The position numbers were made by a program, and so were the translations under genes. From Edwardsiella tarda ATCC 15947 = NBRC 105688 (GTDB lineage Bacteria > Pseudomonadota > Gammaproteobacteria > Enterobacterales > Enterobacteriaceae), in the NCBI RefSeq assembly GCF_003113495.2, contig NZ_CP084506.1, positions 3,224,001 to 3,288,000 on the forward strand: a stretch of 64,000 nt of DNA. The letters are read 5' to 3'. The notes under the pieces were generated by a model that saw nothing but the letters and a program-made list of their open reading frames with translations, was not told the DNA's origin and made no database searches. Below are positions 25,790 through 36,654 of this stretch, one piece after another (positions within the stretch are counted from its first letter, which is position 1; each line of letters begins with the position of its first letter).

Positions 25790-27571
25790 ATGAACAAGCA
25801 ACATAATCTGCCCAAGATTGGTATCCGTCCGGCCATCGATGGCCGCCGTATGGGCGTCCGTGAGTCTCTCGAGGCGCAGACCATGGCGATGGCACAGGCC
25901 ACCGCACGCCTGATCAGTGAGCAGCTCCGCCACCCGTGCGGTGCCGAGGTCGAGTGCGTCATCGCCGATAGCTGTATCGCCGGCATGGCCGAGGCGGCCG
26001 CCTGTGAAGATAAGTTCAGCCGCCATAACGTCGGTCTGACCATCACCGTCACCCCCTGCTGGTGCTATGGTAGCGAGACCATCGATATGGATCCGATGCG
26101 TCCGAAGGCCATCTGGGGCTTCAATGGTACCGAGCGCCCGGGCGCCGTCTATCTGGCGGCCGCCTTGGCCGCTCACAGCCAGAAAGGGATCCCCGCCTTC
26201 TCCATCTATGGTCATGACGTGCAGGACAGCGACGACGAAGGCATCCCGGCCGACGTACAGGAGAAATTGTTGCGCTTCGCCCGCGCCGGGCTGGCCGTCG
26301 CCGGGATCAAGGGCAAGAGTTACCTGTCGCTGGGCGGCGTATCGATGGGCATCGCCGGCTCGATCGTCGACCACGACTTCTTCGAATCCTGGCTGGGCAT
26401 GAAGGTACAGGCCGTCGACATGACGGAACTGCGTCGCCGTATCGATCAACAGATCTATGACCCGGAGGAGCTGGCGCTGGCGCTCGACTGGGCCGACCAC
26501 CACTTCCGCTATGGCCCGGATCTCAACGCCGAGCAGTATCGCCGCTCCCCCGAGGATAGCCGCCGCGTACTGCGTGAAAGTCTGCTGATGGCCATCTGCA
26601 TCCGCGACATGATGCAGGGCAACCCGAAGCTGGCCGAGCTGGGCTGGCAGGAGGAGGCGCTGGGCTATAACGCCGTGGCGGCTGGCTTCCAGGGCCAGCG
26701 TCACTGGACCGATCAATACCCCAACGGCGATACCGCCGAGGCGTTGCTCAACAGCGCCTTCGACTGGAATGGTGTGCGTCGTCCGCTGGTGGTGGCCACC
26801 GAAAACGACAGCCTCAACGGGGTGGCCATGCTGTTCGGCCACATGCTGACCGGTACCGCCCAAGTCTTCGCCGATGTACGCACCTACTGGTCACCGCAGG
26901 CGGTCGAACGCGTCACCGGTCAACCGCTACAGGGGCTGGCCGAGCACGGCATCATCCACCTGATCAACTCCGGCTCCGCCGCCCTCGACGGCACCTGCCG
27001 TCAGCAGGATGCCGCAGGACAGCCGACCATCAAGCCGCACTGGCAGATCAGCCAACAGGAAGCCGACGCCTGCCTGGCGGCCACCGAATGGTGCCCAGCC
27101 ATCCACGAATACTTCCGTGGTGGCGGCTTCTCCTCGCGCTTCCTCACCCGTGGCGGCGTGCCGTTCACCATGAGCCGCGTCAACCTGATCAAAGGTGTCG
27201 GCCCGGTATTGCAGATCGCCGAAGGCTGGAGTGTCGAGCTGCCCGAGGAGATGCATGACATCCTGGATAACCGTACCAACGCCACCTGGCCCACCACCTG
27301 GTTCGTGCCGCGCCTGACCGGCGAAGGCCCGTTCAAAGACGTCTACTCGGTGATGGCCAACTGGGGTGCCAACCATGGGGTACTGACCATCGGTCACGTC
27401 GGCGCCGACCTGATCACCCTGGCGTCGATGCTGCGTATCCCAGTATGCATGCATAACGTCGCCGACGACGCCATCTATCGTCCCTCCGCCTGGGCAGCCC
27501 ACGGTATGGACAGTGAAGGCCAGGACTACCGCGCCTGCCAGAACTACGGCCCGCTGTACAAGCGTGCCTGA
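25790..27571 (+). CDS. fucI: L-fucose isomerase FucI
   Basis: Interconverts L-fucose and L-fuculose with Mn2+. 593 residues (E. coli 591). Family sequences: [21 protein letters not shown] at the N terminus, [15 protein letters not shown], and the metal/active-site segments [21 protein letters not shown] and [17 protein letters not shown]. Second gene of fucPIKUR, 83 bp after fucP. Confidence 0.96.
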   Translation: MNKQHNLPKIGIRPAIDGRRMGVRESLEAQTMAMAQATARLISEQLRHPCGAEVECVIADSCIAGMAEAAACEDKFSRHNVGLTITVTPCWCYGSETIDMDPMRPKAIWGFNGTERPGAVYLAAALAAHSQKGIPAFSIYGHDVQDSDDEGIPADVQEKLLRFARAGLAVAGIKGKSYLSLGGVSMGIAGSIVDHDFFESWLGMKVQAVDMTELRRRIDQQIYDPEELALALDWADHHFRYGPDLNAEQYRRSPEDSRRVLRESLLMAICIRDMMQGNPKLAELGWQEEALGYNAVAAGFQGQRHWTDQYPNGDTAEALLNSAFDWNGVRRPLVVATENDSLNGVAMLFGHMLTGTAQVFADVRTYWSPQAVERVTGQPLQGLAEHGIIHLINSGSAALDGTCRQQDAAGQPTIKPHWQISQQEADACLAATEWCPAIHEYFRGGGFSSRFLTRGGVPFTMSRVNLIKGVGPVLQIAEGWSVELPEEMHDILDNRTNATWPTTWFVPRLTGEGPFKDVYSVMANWGANHGVLTIGHVGADLITLASMLRIPVCMHNVADDAIYRPSAWAAHGMDSEGQDYRACQNYGPLYKRA

Positions 27572-27618
27572 TGTAACCGGGCGGCGTCATGCCGCCCACC
27601 TTTTGCCAAGGAGGCGGT

Positions 27619-29082
27619 ATGACTCATGATGTTGTTTTGGTCCTGGACTGCGGCGCCACCAACGTGCGCGCCATCGCCGTCGATCCCCACGGCAACGTGG
27701 TCGCCCAGGCTTCACAGGCTAACGCCAGTCAGGCCGGTGATGAGGACGCACGCTGGCATGTCTGGTCGTTAGAGGCCATTCTGCAACGCTTCGCCGACTG
27801 CTGCCGCCAGATCGCGCCCCAACTGGCCCAGACGCGCATCCACGCGCTAACCGTCACCACCTTCGGGGTCGACGGCGCCTTAGTCGATCGTCACGGCGAA
27901 CTACTCTACCCGGTGATCAGTTGGAAGTGCCCGCGCACCGCCGAGGAGATGGCTGGCATCGATCGCTACATCTCGCCAGAGGCACTGCAAACCCTCTCCG
28001 GTATCGGTCAGTTCAGTTTCAATACGCTGTACAAGCTGCTGTGGTTCAAGCATCACCACCCAGAGCTACTGGAAAAGGCGCACGCCTGGCTGTTTATCTC
28101 ATCACTGATCAACCAGCGCCTGACCGGTGAATTCACCACCGACCGCACCATGGCCGGGACCAGCCAGCTACTGGATGTACGCCAGGAGGTGTTCAGCGAT
28201 ACCATCCTGCGCAGCACCGGGCTACGCACCGATCTGTTCCCACGCATGGTCGCCGCTGGCGAACGCATCGGCCAACTACTGCCGAGCATGGCGCAACGAC
28301 TCGGCCTACCGGCGGGCATCCCGGTGATCGCCGCCGGACACGATACCCAGTTCGCCCTGTTTGGCTCTGGCGCCGGACAGGAACAACCGGTGCTCTCCTC
28401 CGGCACCTGGGAAATCTTGATGGTGCGCACTCCCCAGGTCAACACTGCCCTGCTGCCGCGCCACGCGGGCTCCACCTGTGAGCTGGATAGCTGCCCAGGC
28501 CTATTCAATCCCGGCCTGCAATGGTTGGCATCGGGGGTATTGGAGTGGATCCGCCAGCTCTACTGGCATGACGTACCACGCCAAGAGGCCTATGCCCGGA
28601 TGATTGCCGAGGCCGCCGCCGTCGCCCCTGGTTGCGACGGGCTACGCATGAACAGCCAACTACTCCAAGCCGACGGTCAGGCCGGCTGGCAGGGCGTGAG
28701 TCTGCATAGCGGGCGCGGCCACTTCTACCGTGCCGCGCTAGAAAGCCTCGGCTGGCAACTGCGTCACAACCTGCACACCCTGCAGACGCTGGGAGGCTTC
28801 CACGCGCAGAGCCTACTGCTGGTCGGCGGCGGCAGCCGTAACGCCCTGTGGAACCAGATCAAGGCCGACATCCTCGACATCCCGGTGCGCGTGCTGGCCA
28901 ACGCCGAGACCACGGTCCTCGGCGCCGCCCTATTTGCCTGGAGCGGCGCAGGCTACTACGCCTCGGCGGAGCAGGCGCGCGACGCCGTTACCTTTACCTA
29001 TCACGATTACATTCCGGGCGAACAGCGCGCGTACTATCAGTCGCAGTGCGCGCCCTCGTCCATCAGGAGTCACGCATGCTGA
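27619..29082 (+). CDS. fucK: L-fuculokinase FucK
   Basis: FGGY-family kinase phosphorylating L-fuculose at C1. Start at the ATG at 27619 ([20 protein letters not shown]), seven bases after AAGGAGG; an upstream in-frame start at 27589 would include the SD. 487 residues. The phosphate loop DCGATNVRA, the catalytic aspartate in [22 protein letters not shown] and the C-terminal [18 protein letters not shown] are present. The last 7 nt overlap fucU. Confidence 0.95.
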   Translation: MTHDVVLVLDCGATNVRAIAVDPHGNVVAQASQANASQAGDEDARWHVWSLEAILQRFADCCRQIAPQLAQTRIHALTVTTFGVDGALVDRHGELLYPVISWKCPRTAEEMAGIDRYISPEALQTLSGIGQFSFNTLYKLLWFKHHHPELLEKAHAWLFISSLINQRLTGEFTTDRTMAGTSQLLDVRQEVFSDTILRSTGLRTDLFPRMVAAGERIGQLLPSMAQRLGLPAGIPVIAAGHDTQFALFGSGAGQEQPVLSSGTWEILMVRTPQVNTALLPRHAGSTCELDSCPGLFNPGLQWLASGVLEWIRQLYWHDVPRQEAYARMIAEAAAVAPGCDGLRMNSQLLQADGQAGWQGVSLHSGRGHFYRAALESLGWQLRHNLHTLQTLGGFHAQSLLLVGGGSRNALWNQIKADILDIPVRVLANAETTVLGAALFAWSGAGYYASAEQARDAVTFTYHDYIPGEQRAYYQSQCAPSSIRSHAC

Positions 29083-29498
29083 AGAACATCTCTCCGCTGA
29101 TCTCGCCGCAACTGCTAAAAACCCTGGCCGAGATGGGCCACGGCGACGAGATCATCTTCACCGACGCCCACTTTCCGGCCCACGCCATGGGGCCGCAGGT
29201 GATCCGTGCCGACGGGCTGAGCGTCAGCGATCTGTTGGCGGCGATCATCCCGCTATTCGAGTTGGATAGCTATGCCCCACCGTTAGTGATGATGGCGGCG
29301 GTCGAGGGTGACTCGCTCGATCCGGCCGTTGAAGCGCGCTACCTGACGGCTCTGTTCGGCGACCTCCCGGCACAACCGGTGACTCGCATCGATCGCTTCG
29401 CCTTCTATCAGCGCGCACAGCAAGCGTTTGCGATCGTTATCACAGGAGAGCGTGCCAAGTACGGCAATATCCTGTTAAAAAAGGGCGTGACCCCGTAA
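29076..29498 (+). CDS. fucU: L-fucose mutarotase FucU
   Basis: RbsD/FucU-family enzyme interconverting the alpha and beta anomers of L-fucose. 140 residues, the same as E. coli. I start at 29076 ([20 protein letters not shown]), with CAGGAG upstream and a 7-nt overlap with fucK; the open frame extends further upstream inside fucK but is not coding. Family residues include [15 protein letters not shown] (catalytic histidine and aspartate) and the C-terminal [12 protein letters not shown]. Confidence 0.94.
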   Translation: MLKNISPLISPQLLKTLAEMGHGDEIIFTDAHFPAHAMGPQVIRADGLSVSDLLAAIIPLFELDSYAPPLVMMAAVEGDSLDPAVEARYLTALFGDLPAQPVTRIDRFAFYQRAQQAFAIVITGERAKYGNILLKKGVTP

Positions 29499-29552
29499 TC
29501 TCTCCCCGTCGCCGCCTCGGATCGTCGGGGCGGCCTCATCCGGGAGTCGAAG

Positions 29553-30290
29553 ATGAAACACGATCGTCATCAGGCCATCATCCAACTGGTGGCTCAATAC
29601 GGCACGCTGAGTACCGAGGCACTGGCCCAACGGCTGGACGTGAGCCGCGAAACCATTCGCCGCGACCTGAATACCCTGCAGAAACAGGGCAAGATCGTGC
29701 GCCGCCACGGACGCGCCACCGGTTTGGGAGGGGAGACCCAGGATAGCGGCGATCCGTTCAACGCTCGGCTGAAGAGCCACCTCTCGGGTAAGGCCGAAAT
29801 CGCCCGCCAGGCGCTGGAGTGGATCGATGAAGGGATGACCCTAGCCCTCGACGCCAGCTCGACCTGCTACTACCTGGCCCGTCAATTACCCGATATCGAC
29901 ATCACCGTGTTTACCAACAGCCTGCGTATCTGCCAGGAGTTGGCCAAGCGTCAACATATCCAACTGATCAGCTCCGGCGGCCTGTTACAACGCAAGTATG
30001 CCTGCTACGTCAACCCGGCGATCCTCTCTCAGCTCAAGTCATTGGAGATCGATCTGTTTATCTTCTCTTGCGAGGGGATCGACGGGCGCGGCGGGTTGTG
30101 GGAGTCCAACGCCTATAACGCCGACTTTAAGGCATTACTGCTCAAGCGTGCCGCCCAGTCACTACTGCTGATCGATAAGAGCAAGTTCGACCGCGCTGGC
30201 GAGATCCAGATCGGCACGCTGGACGAGGTCGCACAGGTGATCTCCGATACGCAGGATGCGGAACTCGTGGCTGATGATGCGAACCTCTGA
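29553..30290 (+). CDS. fucR: DeoR-family fuc operon activator FucR
   Basis: DeoR-type regulator that, in E. coli, activates the fuc operons in response to fuculose-1-phosphate. 245 residues: N-terminal helix-turn-helix with the signature RLDVSRETIRRDLNTLQKQGKIVRRHG (residues about 25-50, shown here in part), then the isomerase-like effector domain with LALDASSTCYYLARQL and SCEGIDGRGGLWESN. SD CGGGAG. Last gene of fucPIKUR, 54 nt after fucU. Confidence 0.94.
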   Translation: MKHDRHQAIIQLVAQYGTLSTEALAQRLDVSRETIRRDLNTLQKQGKIVRRHGRATGLGGETQDSGDPFNARLKSHLSGKAEIARQALEWIDEGMTLALDASSTCYYLARQLPDIDITVFTNSLRICQELAKRQHIQLISSGGLLQRKYACYVNPAILSQLKSLEIDLFIFSCEGIDGRGGLWESNAYNADFKALLLKRAAQSLLLIDKSKFDRAGEIQIGTLDEVAQVISDTQDAELVADDANL

Positions 30291-30509
30291 ATCCCCCGGC
30301 CACGGCTGAGTGAGGAGAGGCGATCGCCCACGACGCCAACATGGCGCCAACGTAAAGAGCGAGCTACGGCACATTCTCGCTTCAGAGTATGTAAATCCCC
30401 GCCAGCGCGCCGCCGCGCGCTTTAAATATAACCAGCTTTCACCTATGCTATCGGCAATCTGGGTAATACGGGCATGGCTTTTGCTTGGCCCGCAACGGAG
30501 AACCACATA

Positions 30510-31181
30510 ATGAAACGGACCAAACACATCAACCGCGGCGCCTTCCGCAAACACTGGCGCATGGCGCCGCTGGCGCTAGCCGTCAGCGCAGTCGTCCTAC
30601 TGGCCGGCTGCGAGAAGAGCGATGAGACGGTATCGCTGTATCAAAACGCCGACGACTGTAGCAAGGCCAATCCTTCGATGAGCGCGCAGTGCAAGGAGTC
30701 CTACGACAACGCGCTGAAAGAGGCGGCGAAGACCGCGCCGAAATATGCCAGCCGTGAGGATTGCATCGCCGAATTCGGCGAGGGACAATGCACTCAGACG
30801 CCAGCACAGGCAGGCATGGTACCGACGGGTAATGGCAACAATGCCGAAGCGGCACAGAGCAGCGGCAGCTTCTGGATGCCTCTGATGGCGGGCTATATGA
30901 TGGGCCGCCTGATGGGCGGTGGCTTCAACCAACAGCCGCTGTTCACGCCGCGCGGCGCCGCCAGCCCGGCTAATGGCCAGTTCGTCGACGCCAGTGGCAA
31001 GAGCTATGGTCCCGCGACCGCCGGCGGGCGCACCATGACGGTGCCGAAGACCGCCATGGCGCCGAAACCCGCCACCACCACCACCGTCACCCGTGGCGGC
31101 TTCGGTGAAACCGTCGCCAAGCAGAACAGCCTGCAACGCAGCAGTGCCAGCAGCACCGGCTCTCGCAGCATGGGTGGTTAA
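30510..31181 (+). CDS. ygiB: YgiB family (UPF0441/DUF1190) lipoprotein-like protein
   Basis: 223-residue orthologue of E. coli YgiB, function unknown. Start at 30510 ([16 protein letters not shown]) with CGGAG upstream. A basic N terminus and hydrophobic segment end in [10 protein letters not shown], a lipobox-like cleavage site. Then [20 protein letters not shown], a Gly/Met-rich [20 protein letters not shown] segment and a Thr/Ala-rich tail with [19 protein letters not shown] and SRSMGG. Three nucleotides separate it from ygiC, so the pair is co-translated. Confidence 0.88.
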   Translation: MKRTKHINRGAFRKHWRMAPLALAVSAVVLLAGCEKSDETVSLYQNADDCSKANPSMSAQCKESYDNALKEAAKTAPKYASREDCIAEFGEGQCTQTPAQAGMVPTGNGNNAEAAQSSGSFWMPLMAGYMMGRLMGGGFNQQPLFTPRGAASPANGQFVDASGKSYGPATAGGRTMTVPKTAMAPKPATTTTVTRGGFGETVAKQNSLQRSSASSTGSRSMGG

Positions 31182-31184
31182 GCG

Positions 31185-32345
31185 ATGAAACGCATTGCCA
31201 TCAGCGAGCGCCCAGACTGGCGCGCCAAAGCCAGCGAATTCGGTTTTCAGTTCCACACTATGTATGGCGAGCCCTACTGGTGCGAAGATGCCTACTATCA
31301 ATTCACCCTGGCGCAGATCGAAACGCTAGAGGAGACCACCGCCGAGTTGCATCAGATGTGTCTCCAGGTCGTGGAGCGCGTGGTCGACAGCGAGGCGCTG
31401 CTGACCCGCTTCCAGATCCCCAAACACACCTGGGACTTCGTGCGCGCCTCCTGGCGCTCCGGCCAACCGTCGCTCTATTCGCGCCTCGATCTGGCCTATG
31501 ACGGCCAAGGGCCAGCCAAACTGCTGGAGAACAACGCCGACACGCCGACCTCGCTGTATGAGTCCGCCTTCTTCCAGTGGATCTGGCTGGAAGATCAAAT
31601 CCGCGCCGGTAAGCTTCCCGCCAACGCCGACCAATTCAACAGTCTGCAAGAGCAGTTGATCGCCCGCTTCGCCGAGCTGAAAAGTCACTATGGCTTCCAA
31701 CTGCTGCACATGGCCTGCTGCCAGGATAGCGAAGAGGATCGTGGCACGGTGCAGTACCTACAGGATTGCGCGGCGGAGGCCGGTCTGGCCACCGAGTTCC
31801 TGTATATGGACGAGATCGGCCTCGGGGAGAAGGGGCAGTTTACCGATGCCCAAGACCAGGTGATCAGCAACCTGTTCAAGCTCTATCCCTGGGAGTTTAT
31901 GCTGCGCGAGATGTTCTCCACCAAGCTGGAGGATGCCGGGGTGCGCTGGTTGGAGCCGGCGTGGAAGAGCATTCTCTCCAACAAGGCGCTGTTGCCGATG
32001 TTGTGGGAGATGTTCCCCAACCATCCCAACCTGCTGCCAGCTTACTTTGCCGATGGTCAGCAGCCGCCGCTGGAGAAGTATGTGATTAAGCCGCTATTCT
32101 CACGCGAGGGGGCCAATATTCGCATCGTCGAGAATGGCCAGGAGATCGAGCGTGTCGATGGCCCCTATGGGGAAGAGGGCATGATTGTGCAGCAGTATCA
32201 CCCGCTACCCAAGTTTGGCGACAGCTACACCCTGATCGGCAGTTGGCTGGTCAACGACAGCCCAGCGGGGATTGGCCTGCGTGAAGATCGCAGTCGTATC
32301 ACCCAGGATCTGTCGCGCTACTATCCACATATCATCCTGGATTAA
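31185..32345 (+). CDS. ygiC: Glutathionylspermidine synthase-like ATP-grasp protein YgiC
   Basis: 386-residue ATP-grasp ligase domain like the C-terminal half of glutathionylspermidine synthase; the true substrate of YgiC is unknown. Family stretches: [20 protein letters not shown] (about 103-122), [42 protein letters not shown] (ATP-binding lysine) and the C-terminal [20 protein letters not shown]. Co-transcribed with ygiB. No terminator is evident before the IS insertion 90 nt downstream. Confidence 0.9.
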   Translation: MKRIAISERPDWRAKASEFGFQFHTMYGEPYWCEDAYYQFTLAQIETLEETTAELHQMCLQVVERVVDSEALLTRFQIPKHTWDFVRASWRSGQPSLYSRLDLAYDGQGPAKLLENNADTPTSLYESAFFQWIWLEDQIRAGKLPANADQFNSLQEQLIARFAELKSHYGFQLLHMACCQDSEEDRGTVQYLQDCAAEAGLATEFLYMDEIGLGEKGQFTDAQDQVISNLFKLYPWEFMLREMFSTKLEDAGVRWLEPAWKSILSNKALLPMLWEMFPNHPNLLPAYFADGQQPPLEKYVIKPLFSREGANIRIVENGQEIERVDGPYGEEGMIVQQYHPLPKFGDSYTLIGSWLVNDSPAGIGLREDRSRITQDLSRYYPHIILD

Positions 32346-32434
32346 CGCGCCTGCACCGGAGCCTGACCCAGGGATAGCCAGCGCGCTACGCTGGCGTCAA
32401 GGCTGCCCGCCTTGTGAAGAACGGCGCAATAGTA

Positions 32435-33048
32435 AAAATCCACCTCTTGAAGAGGTGGCTTTAAATGGGGCCCCCTAAAAGGGGGCCTTGTTCGTTTTAA
32501 TCCTGTAATAACGCCATTTGCTGCTCGTATTCTTGATCTTTCTTATCCTGATGCCTCACGTAGCGTCTGATAATTTCTTCGTTCACTCCAACTGTGTCTG
32601 CAAAGTATCCCCTCGCCCAAAAATGATTACCCCACAGCTTCTTTCGTATATGCGGAAACTTGTTGTAGAGACGAATAGCTGTGCGCCCTTTCAGGACGCC
32701 CATCAGCGTTGAGATCGAGAGTTTCGGTGGGATCATCACGACAAGATGAACATGGTCTGTCTGAACATTCAATTCAAGTACCTCACAATCTTTCATATTG
32801 CAAAGTATATAAACTGAGCGATAAAGCTCTTTACCTACCGTCCCTGTTAAAACCTTGTAGCGATACTTTGGCGTCCACACCAAGTGATATTTGCAACGCC
32901 AGAATACATGTGCTGAACTTCTATAACTGCTCATGTCAGTGATTTCCTTCTTACTTGTGGTGAGTAAGCTGGAATTTTCTGGCATGGGCTTCCTTCAGGC
33001 TATAGCCTCACAGGGACAATCACCACCTCCCGAGGAGGTGGTTTAAAG
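32435..33048 (-). mobile_element. IS200/IS605-type insertion sequence (single tnpA)
   Basis: About 610 nt between convergent ygiC and cadA. One HUH transposase gene is flanked by two similar subterminal hairpins: CCACCTCTT-G-AAGAGGTGG (32440-32458) and CCACCTCC-CGA-GGAGGTGG (33023-33041). Both hairpins are followed on the plus strand by TTTAAA. There are no terminal inverted repeats or target duplication, as expected for this single-strand mobilised family. Exact ends are not determined. A GGCCCCCT/AGGGGGCC hairpin (32470-32488) lies between the transposase stop and the right-end hairpin. Confidence 0.75.
32497..32985 (-). CDS. tnpA: IS200/IS605 family transposase TnpA
   Basis: Single-domain Y1 (HUH) transposase, 162 residues from the ATG at 32985 (GAAGGAAG upstream); a second possible start is at 32934 (MSSYRSSAHVFWRCKYH). 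Key features: FWRCKYHLVWTPKYR near the N terminus, the HUH motif in TDHVHLVVMIPPKLS, FWARGYFADTVG, and the catalytic tyrosine in RRYVRHQ with the helping glutamine four residues later. The protein appears intact, so the element may still be active. No accessory tnpB is present. Confidence 0.88.
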   Translation of the reverse strand: MPENSSLLTTSKKEITDMSSYRSSAHVFWRCKYHLVWTPKYRYKVLTGTVGKELYRSVYILCNMKDCEVLELNVQTDHVHLVVMIPPKLSISTLMGVLKGRTAIRLYNKFPHIRKKLWGNHFWARGYFADTVGVNEEIIRRYVRHQDKKDQEYEQQMALLQD

Positions 33049-33053
33049 CTGAC

Positions 33054-33084
33054 AATAAAAAGACACCGCCCTCGGGCGGTGTCT
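33054..33084 (-). terminator. Terminator of cadBA
   Basis: AGACACCGCC and GGCGGTGTCT form a 10-bp stem with a 4-nt loop at 33061-33084; the adjacent A-run gives TTTTTATT on the minus strand. It lies 27 nt past the cadA stop. Confidence 0.88.
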
Positions 33085-33110
33085 TCGCTTACTCTGGTGT
33101 TGGCCAGTGT

Positions 33111-35261
33111 TTACGCCTTGTCACCGTGGTTCTTCAGTACCACCACTTCATACTCTCCCTTACCGTTGCACTGTACCCCGTGAATATCGGTCTCGAAGCC
33201 GGGATAGTGGGCACCGATGTCGCACAACAGTTGCAGGAAGTCCAAGACCGGTTTACTGGCCTCGGTGATCATCTCCCCCGGCATAATCAACGGCACACCG
33301 GGAGGATACGGCAGGATCATGTTGGCGCTGACCCGACCGATCATCTGCTGTAACGGACAGCTTTCAATATTGCCGCGGACCTCCTCCTGGAAGGCATCGT
33401 GCGGCGTCAATACCAGCGTCGGCAGCACGTCGAAGGCGCTGTACATCAGATCCGGCAGGCGAGACTCGCTGGTCAGCGTGTGGATCCCTTGGGCCAGTTC
33501 CTGAATGCGCATGTTCTCATAGAACTCCGGCGCCTCCTGATACAGCGACGGCAACACGTTCTTCACCCGTAGGTTGAGATCGTAGACGCGCTTGAAGTCG
33601 GTCAAGGCACGCAGCAGGCTGAGGGCCTTGGTCTTATCGATACCAATGCTAAACAGGAACAACAGGTTATATGGCCCGGTCTTCTCGACGATGATGCCAT
33701 GCTCATCTAAGTACTTGGAGACGATCGATGCCGGGATCCCCCAGCTATCCATGGTGCCGTCCGCCTTCATCCCCGGGGTCAACAGCGTTACCTTGATCGG
33801 GCCCAGGAACATGTGGTCATCATCGATATTCTTGAAACCATGCCAGTCGTTGCGCGCATTCAGCGGCCAGCAAGCGACGTCATCGATGTTGTCAGGTTGC
33901 CACACGTCGAAGAACCACCCCTCGGACTCGCTACGTAGTCTCTTAATTTCCTTACGGAAGCGAATGGCGCGCTCGATAGAGTTGGCGATCAGGCGCTTAC
34001 CGGTATTGCCCTTCATCATCGCTGCCGACATCTCGGCCGAGGCCACGATACCGTAGTGCGGCGAGGTGGAGGTGTGCATCATGTAGGCCTCGTTAAAGGT
34101 CTCCTCGTTGATGATCCCCTTCACATGGATCATTGAGGCCTGAGAGAATGCGGCCAATAGCTTATGAGTGGACTGGGTTTCATAGATCACCTTACCCGGC
34201 ACCCGCTCACCACTCATCCCTGCCTTGCCCTGATAGATGGGATGGAAGTTGGTGTAGGGAACCCAAGCGGAGTCGAAGTGGATCGACTTCACATCCAGTG
34301 TCTGCTTGATATAGTCGGTGTTATAGAACAAACCGTCATAGGTGGAGTTGGTGACCACCGCATGCACCGGCCAACTGGCGTTCGGCGTGTTACGCACCTT
34401 CTCTTCGATGGCCTCGCGGGTAAACTCCTGGCGCGGGATCCCGCCCAAGATACCGTAGGCATTACGCGTCGGGCGCAGGTACAGCGGCACCACATTACTC
34501 ATCATCATCAGGTGAGTCAGTGACTTATGGCAGTTACGGTCGATCAGGATCGAGGCGCCGGCCGGCGAGGCGTACATCCCGACGATCTTGTTGGCCGTCG
34601 AGGTGCCGTTGGTCACAATATAGCTACGATCGGCGTTAAAGGTCCGGGCGATATACTCCTCGGCCTCGCGATGCGGGCCGCTGTGATCCAACAGCGAGCC
34701 GAGCTCGGCCACCGAGATAGAGATGTCGGAACGCAGGGTATTCTCACCGTAGAAGTCGTAGAACAGGGTGCCCACCGGGCTTTTTTCAAAGGCGGTGCCG
34801 CCCATGTGGCCCGGAGTACAGAAGGTATACTTCTCCTCGTGGACATACTTAAACAACGCCTTGGTCAACGGCGGCATAATGGCATCGATGTACTGATCGG
34901 TACTCTGGCGGATCTTCAACGCGATATCCTGTGCACTGCCCAGGGTGTACTCGAAGAAACGCACGTTCAGACGCAAGTCGCTCATGCTCACGTCCAGCGT
35001 CGAATAGGTATTGGCAAAGGCGTAGATCGGCAGCATCTTATTCAACGCGCTGATCTCCTCGCACAGCGCCAGGTTGTACTTATCCCAGTCGAAGATCACC
35101 CCGCATAAGCGAGCGTTATTCTCGATCAGTTTGAGTAGATCGTTACGATCGTGCGGATAGGCGATGCGAAATCCCGCCTTCTCCAGCTCCAATTGCAACT
35201 CACGCAGCGGCTCTTCCTTAAAATACACGCTCATGTCATTCATTATGGCGATGATATTCAT
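33111..35261 (-). CDS. cadA: Lysine decarboxylase (inducible type)
   Basis: PLP-dependent lysine decarboxylase that consumes a proton to make cadaverine under acid stress. Start at 35261 (MNIIAIMNDMSVYFKEEPLR) after AGGAG; upstream in-frame codons are unlikely. 716 residues (E. coli CadA 715): N-terminal wing domain, linker, PLP domain with the Schiff-base lysine in QSTHKLLAAFSQASM near residue 367, and the C-terminal domain (PYPPGVPLIMPGEM). Cotranscription with cadB identifies it as CadA rather than constitutive LdcC. Confidence 0.95.
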   Translation of the reverse strand: MNIIAIMNDMSVYFKEEPLRELQLELEKAGFRIAYPHDRNDLLKLIENNARLCGVIFDWDKYNLALCEEISALNKMLPIYAFANTYSTLDVSMSDLRLNVRFFEYTLGSAQDIALKIRQSTDQYIDAIMPPLTKALFKYVHEEKYTFCTPGHMGGTAFEKSPVGTLFYDFYGENTLRSDISISVAELGSLLDHSGPHREAEEYIARTFNADRSYIVTNGTSTANKIVGMYASPAGASILIDRNCHKSLTHLMMMSNVVPLYLRPTRNAYGILGGIPRQEFTREAIEEKVRNTPNASWPVHAVVTNSTYDGLFYNTDYIKQTLDVKSIHFDSAWVPYTNFHPIYQGKAGMSGERVPGKVIYETQSTHKLLAAFSQASMIHVKGIINEETFNEAYMMHTSTSPHYGIVASAEMSAAMMKGNTGKRLIANSIERAIRFRKEIKRLRSESEGWFFDVWQPDNIDDVACWPLNARNDWHGFKNIDDDHMFLGPIKVTLLTPGMKADGTMDSWGIPASIVSKYLDEHGIIVEKTGPYNLLFLFSIGIDKTKALSLLRALTDFKRVYDLNLRVKNVLPSLYQEAPEFYENMRIQELAQGIHTLTSESRLPDLMYSAFDVLPTLVLTPHDAFQEEVRGNIESCPLQQMIGRVSANMILPYPPGVPLIMPGEMITEASKPVLDFLQLLCDIGAHYPGFETDIHGVQCNGKGEYEVVVLKNHGDKA

Positions 35262-35334
35262 GTGAACTCTCCTGGCCAATAGACTGGCTGTACCGGCGGT
35301 ATCCTCACCGCCGGTCGGTTAACAACGGTCACGA

Positions 35335-36654
35335 CTAGCTACGCGGGGCGGTATCCTTCTCCTGCGCGGAGCCCAGCTTGCGTGAGTAGAACATCAGGAT
35401 GATCAGGCTGACGATAAAGGTACCGGACAGCTCAATCGAGTTGGCCCCCATCAGGGCGATAAAACAGAACACACAACCGAGAATCGAGGCCAACAGGCTG
35501 AGAACGTTCTTGATGTTGGCGCCATCGAAACGGATCAGGTCGATACAGGAGTAGAAGTAGGGCAGCATGGTCAACAGCACCGCGATACCGGTCAACTCAC
35601 CGAACAGATCGGACGCCTTACCACCGCTGGCGTTCATCACGGTGATCAACACCATCAGCACGGTCATCTTGATCGCGGCCAGGAATAACCCTTTCTTCGG
35701 CAAGCCATTCTTATCCAATTCACCATAGATCTTAGGGAAGTTACCATCGTGAGCGGCGCGCGCACCAGCCTGGCCGACCAGCATCATCCAAGAACCGAGC
35801 GACGTCAGGCAGGCAAAGGCGGTAAAGGCGGAGACCACCGGCCCGGCCCAGCTGCCCACCATGGTAGAGGCGCTGATCGCGAAGGGGGCACCAGACGCGG
35901 CCATCTCATGTGCCGGATACATCCCGGCGATCGCCTGGGTCGCGGCGATGTAGACCACCCCGGCCAGGAAGGTCCCCATCATGGTAGCCAGCGGGACGTT
36001 GCGCTGCGGATCCTTGACCATACCCGTACTGACGGACGCGGACTCAACCCCGATAAACGCCCACAGACACAACAGGATACTCTTGATAATCGCATGGTAG
36101 TCGGTACCACCGGAGGTATTCCAGTTTGCCATGTAGATGCTCGGCTCGAACCAGTACCAACCGGCGATCCCGGTAGCGATAACCGGGATCAGTACCAACA
36201 CCAAGCCCAGGGTGGTCAAGCGACTGACCCAAGCACCACCCAGCATATTGACGAAGGTAAAGATCCAGACGATCGCGATACAGGCAATCCCCGCCGGGAT
36301 CGGCTGGTTCAACACGGGAAAGAAGGTCGAGAGATAGGAGACGGCGGTGATGCCGATCGCCAAGTTACCGATCCAGTTGGCGTGGTAATACAGCACCCCG
36401 GTCTGGAACCCGAATGCCGCACCGACCTCGCCGGCGTAGGCCACCGGGCCCCCCTCCTGCGGGTTCTTGGTCGCCAAACGGGCATAGACATAAGCCAGCG
36501 AGACTGCGCCCACCAGCGCGATCAACCAGCCCCATACTGCGATTGACCCGAGACTTGCCAGGTTGGCGGGCAACAACGCAATGCCGCTGCCCATCATGTT
36601 GCCGGCAACCACCCCGGTACAGGCGATAAGCCCGATTTTTTTTGCAGAAGCCAT
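35335..36654 (-). CDS. cadB: Cadaverine/lysine antiporter CadB
   Basis: APC-family inner-membrane antiporter exchanging extracellular lysine for cadaverine. Start at 36654 (MASAKKIGLIACTGVVAGNM) with GGGGAG upstream. 439 residues and twelve membrane segments; GNMMGSGIALLPANLA and ILLCLWAFIGVESASVSTGMV are the conserved substrate-site helices. 73 nt upstream of cadA. The regulator cadC, adjacent in E. coli, is not in this window. Confidence 0.95.
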   Translation of the reverse strand: MASAKKIGLIACTGVVAGNMMGSGIALLPANLASLGSIAVWGWLIALVGAVSLAYVYARLATKNPQEGGPVAYAGEVGAAFGFQTGVLYYHANWIGNLAIGITAVSYLSTFFPVLNQPIPAGIACIAIVWIFTFVNMLGGAWVSRLTTLGLVLVLIPVIATGIAGWYWFEPSIYMANWNTSGGTDYHAIIKSILLCLWAFIGVESASVSTGMVKDPQRNVPLATMMGTFLAGVVYIAATQAIAGMYPAHEMAASGAPFAISASTMVGSWAGPVVSAFTAFACLTSLGSWMMLVGQAGARAAHDGNFPKIYGELDKNGLPKKGLFLAAIKMTVLMVLITVMNASGGKASDLFGELTGIAVLLTMLPYFYSCIDLIRFDGANIKNVLSLLASILGCVFCFIALMGANSIELSGTFIVSLIILMFYSRKLGSAQEKDTAPRS

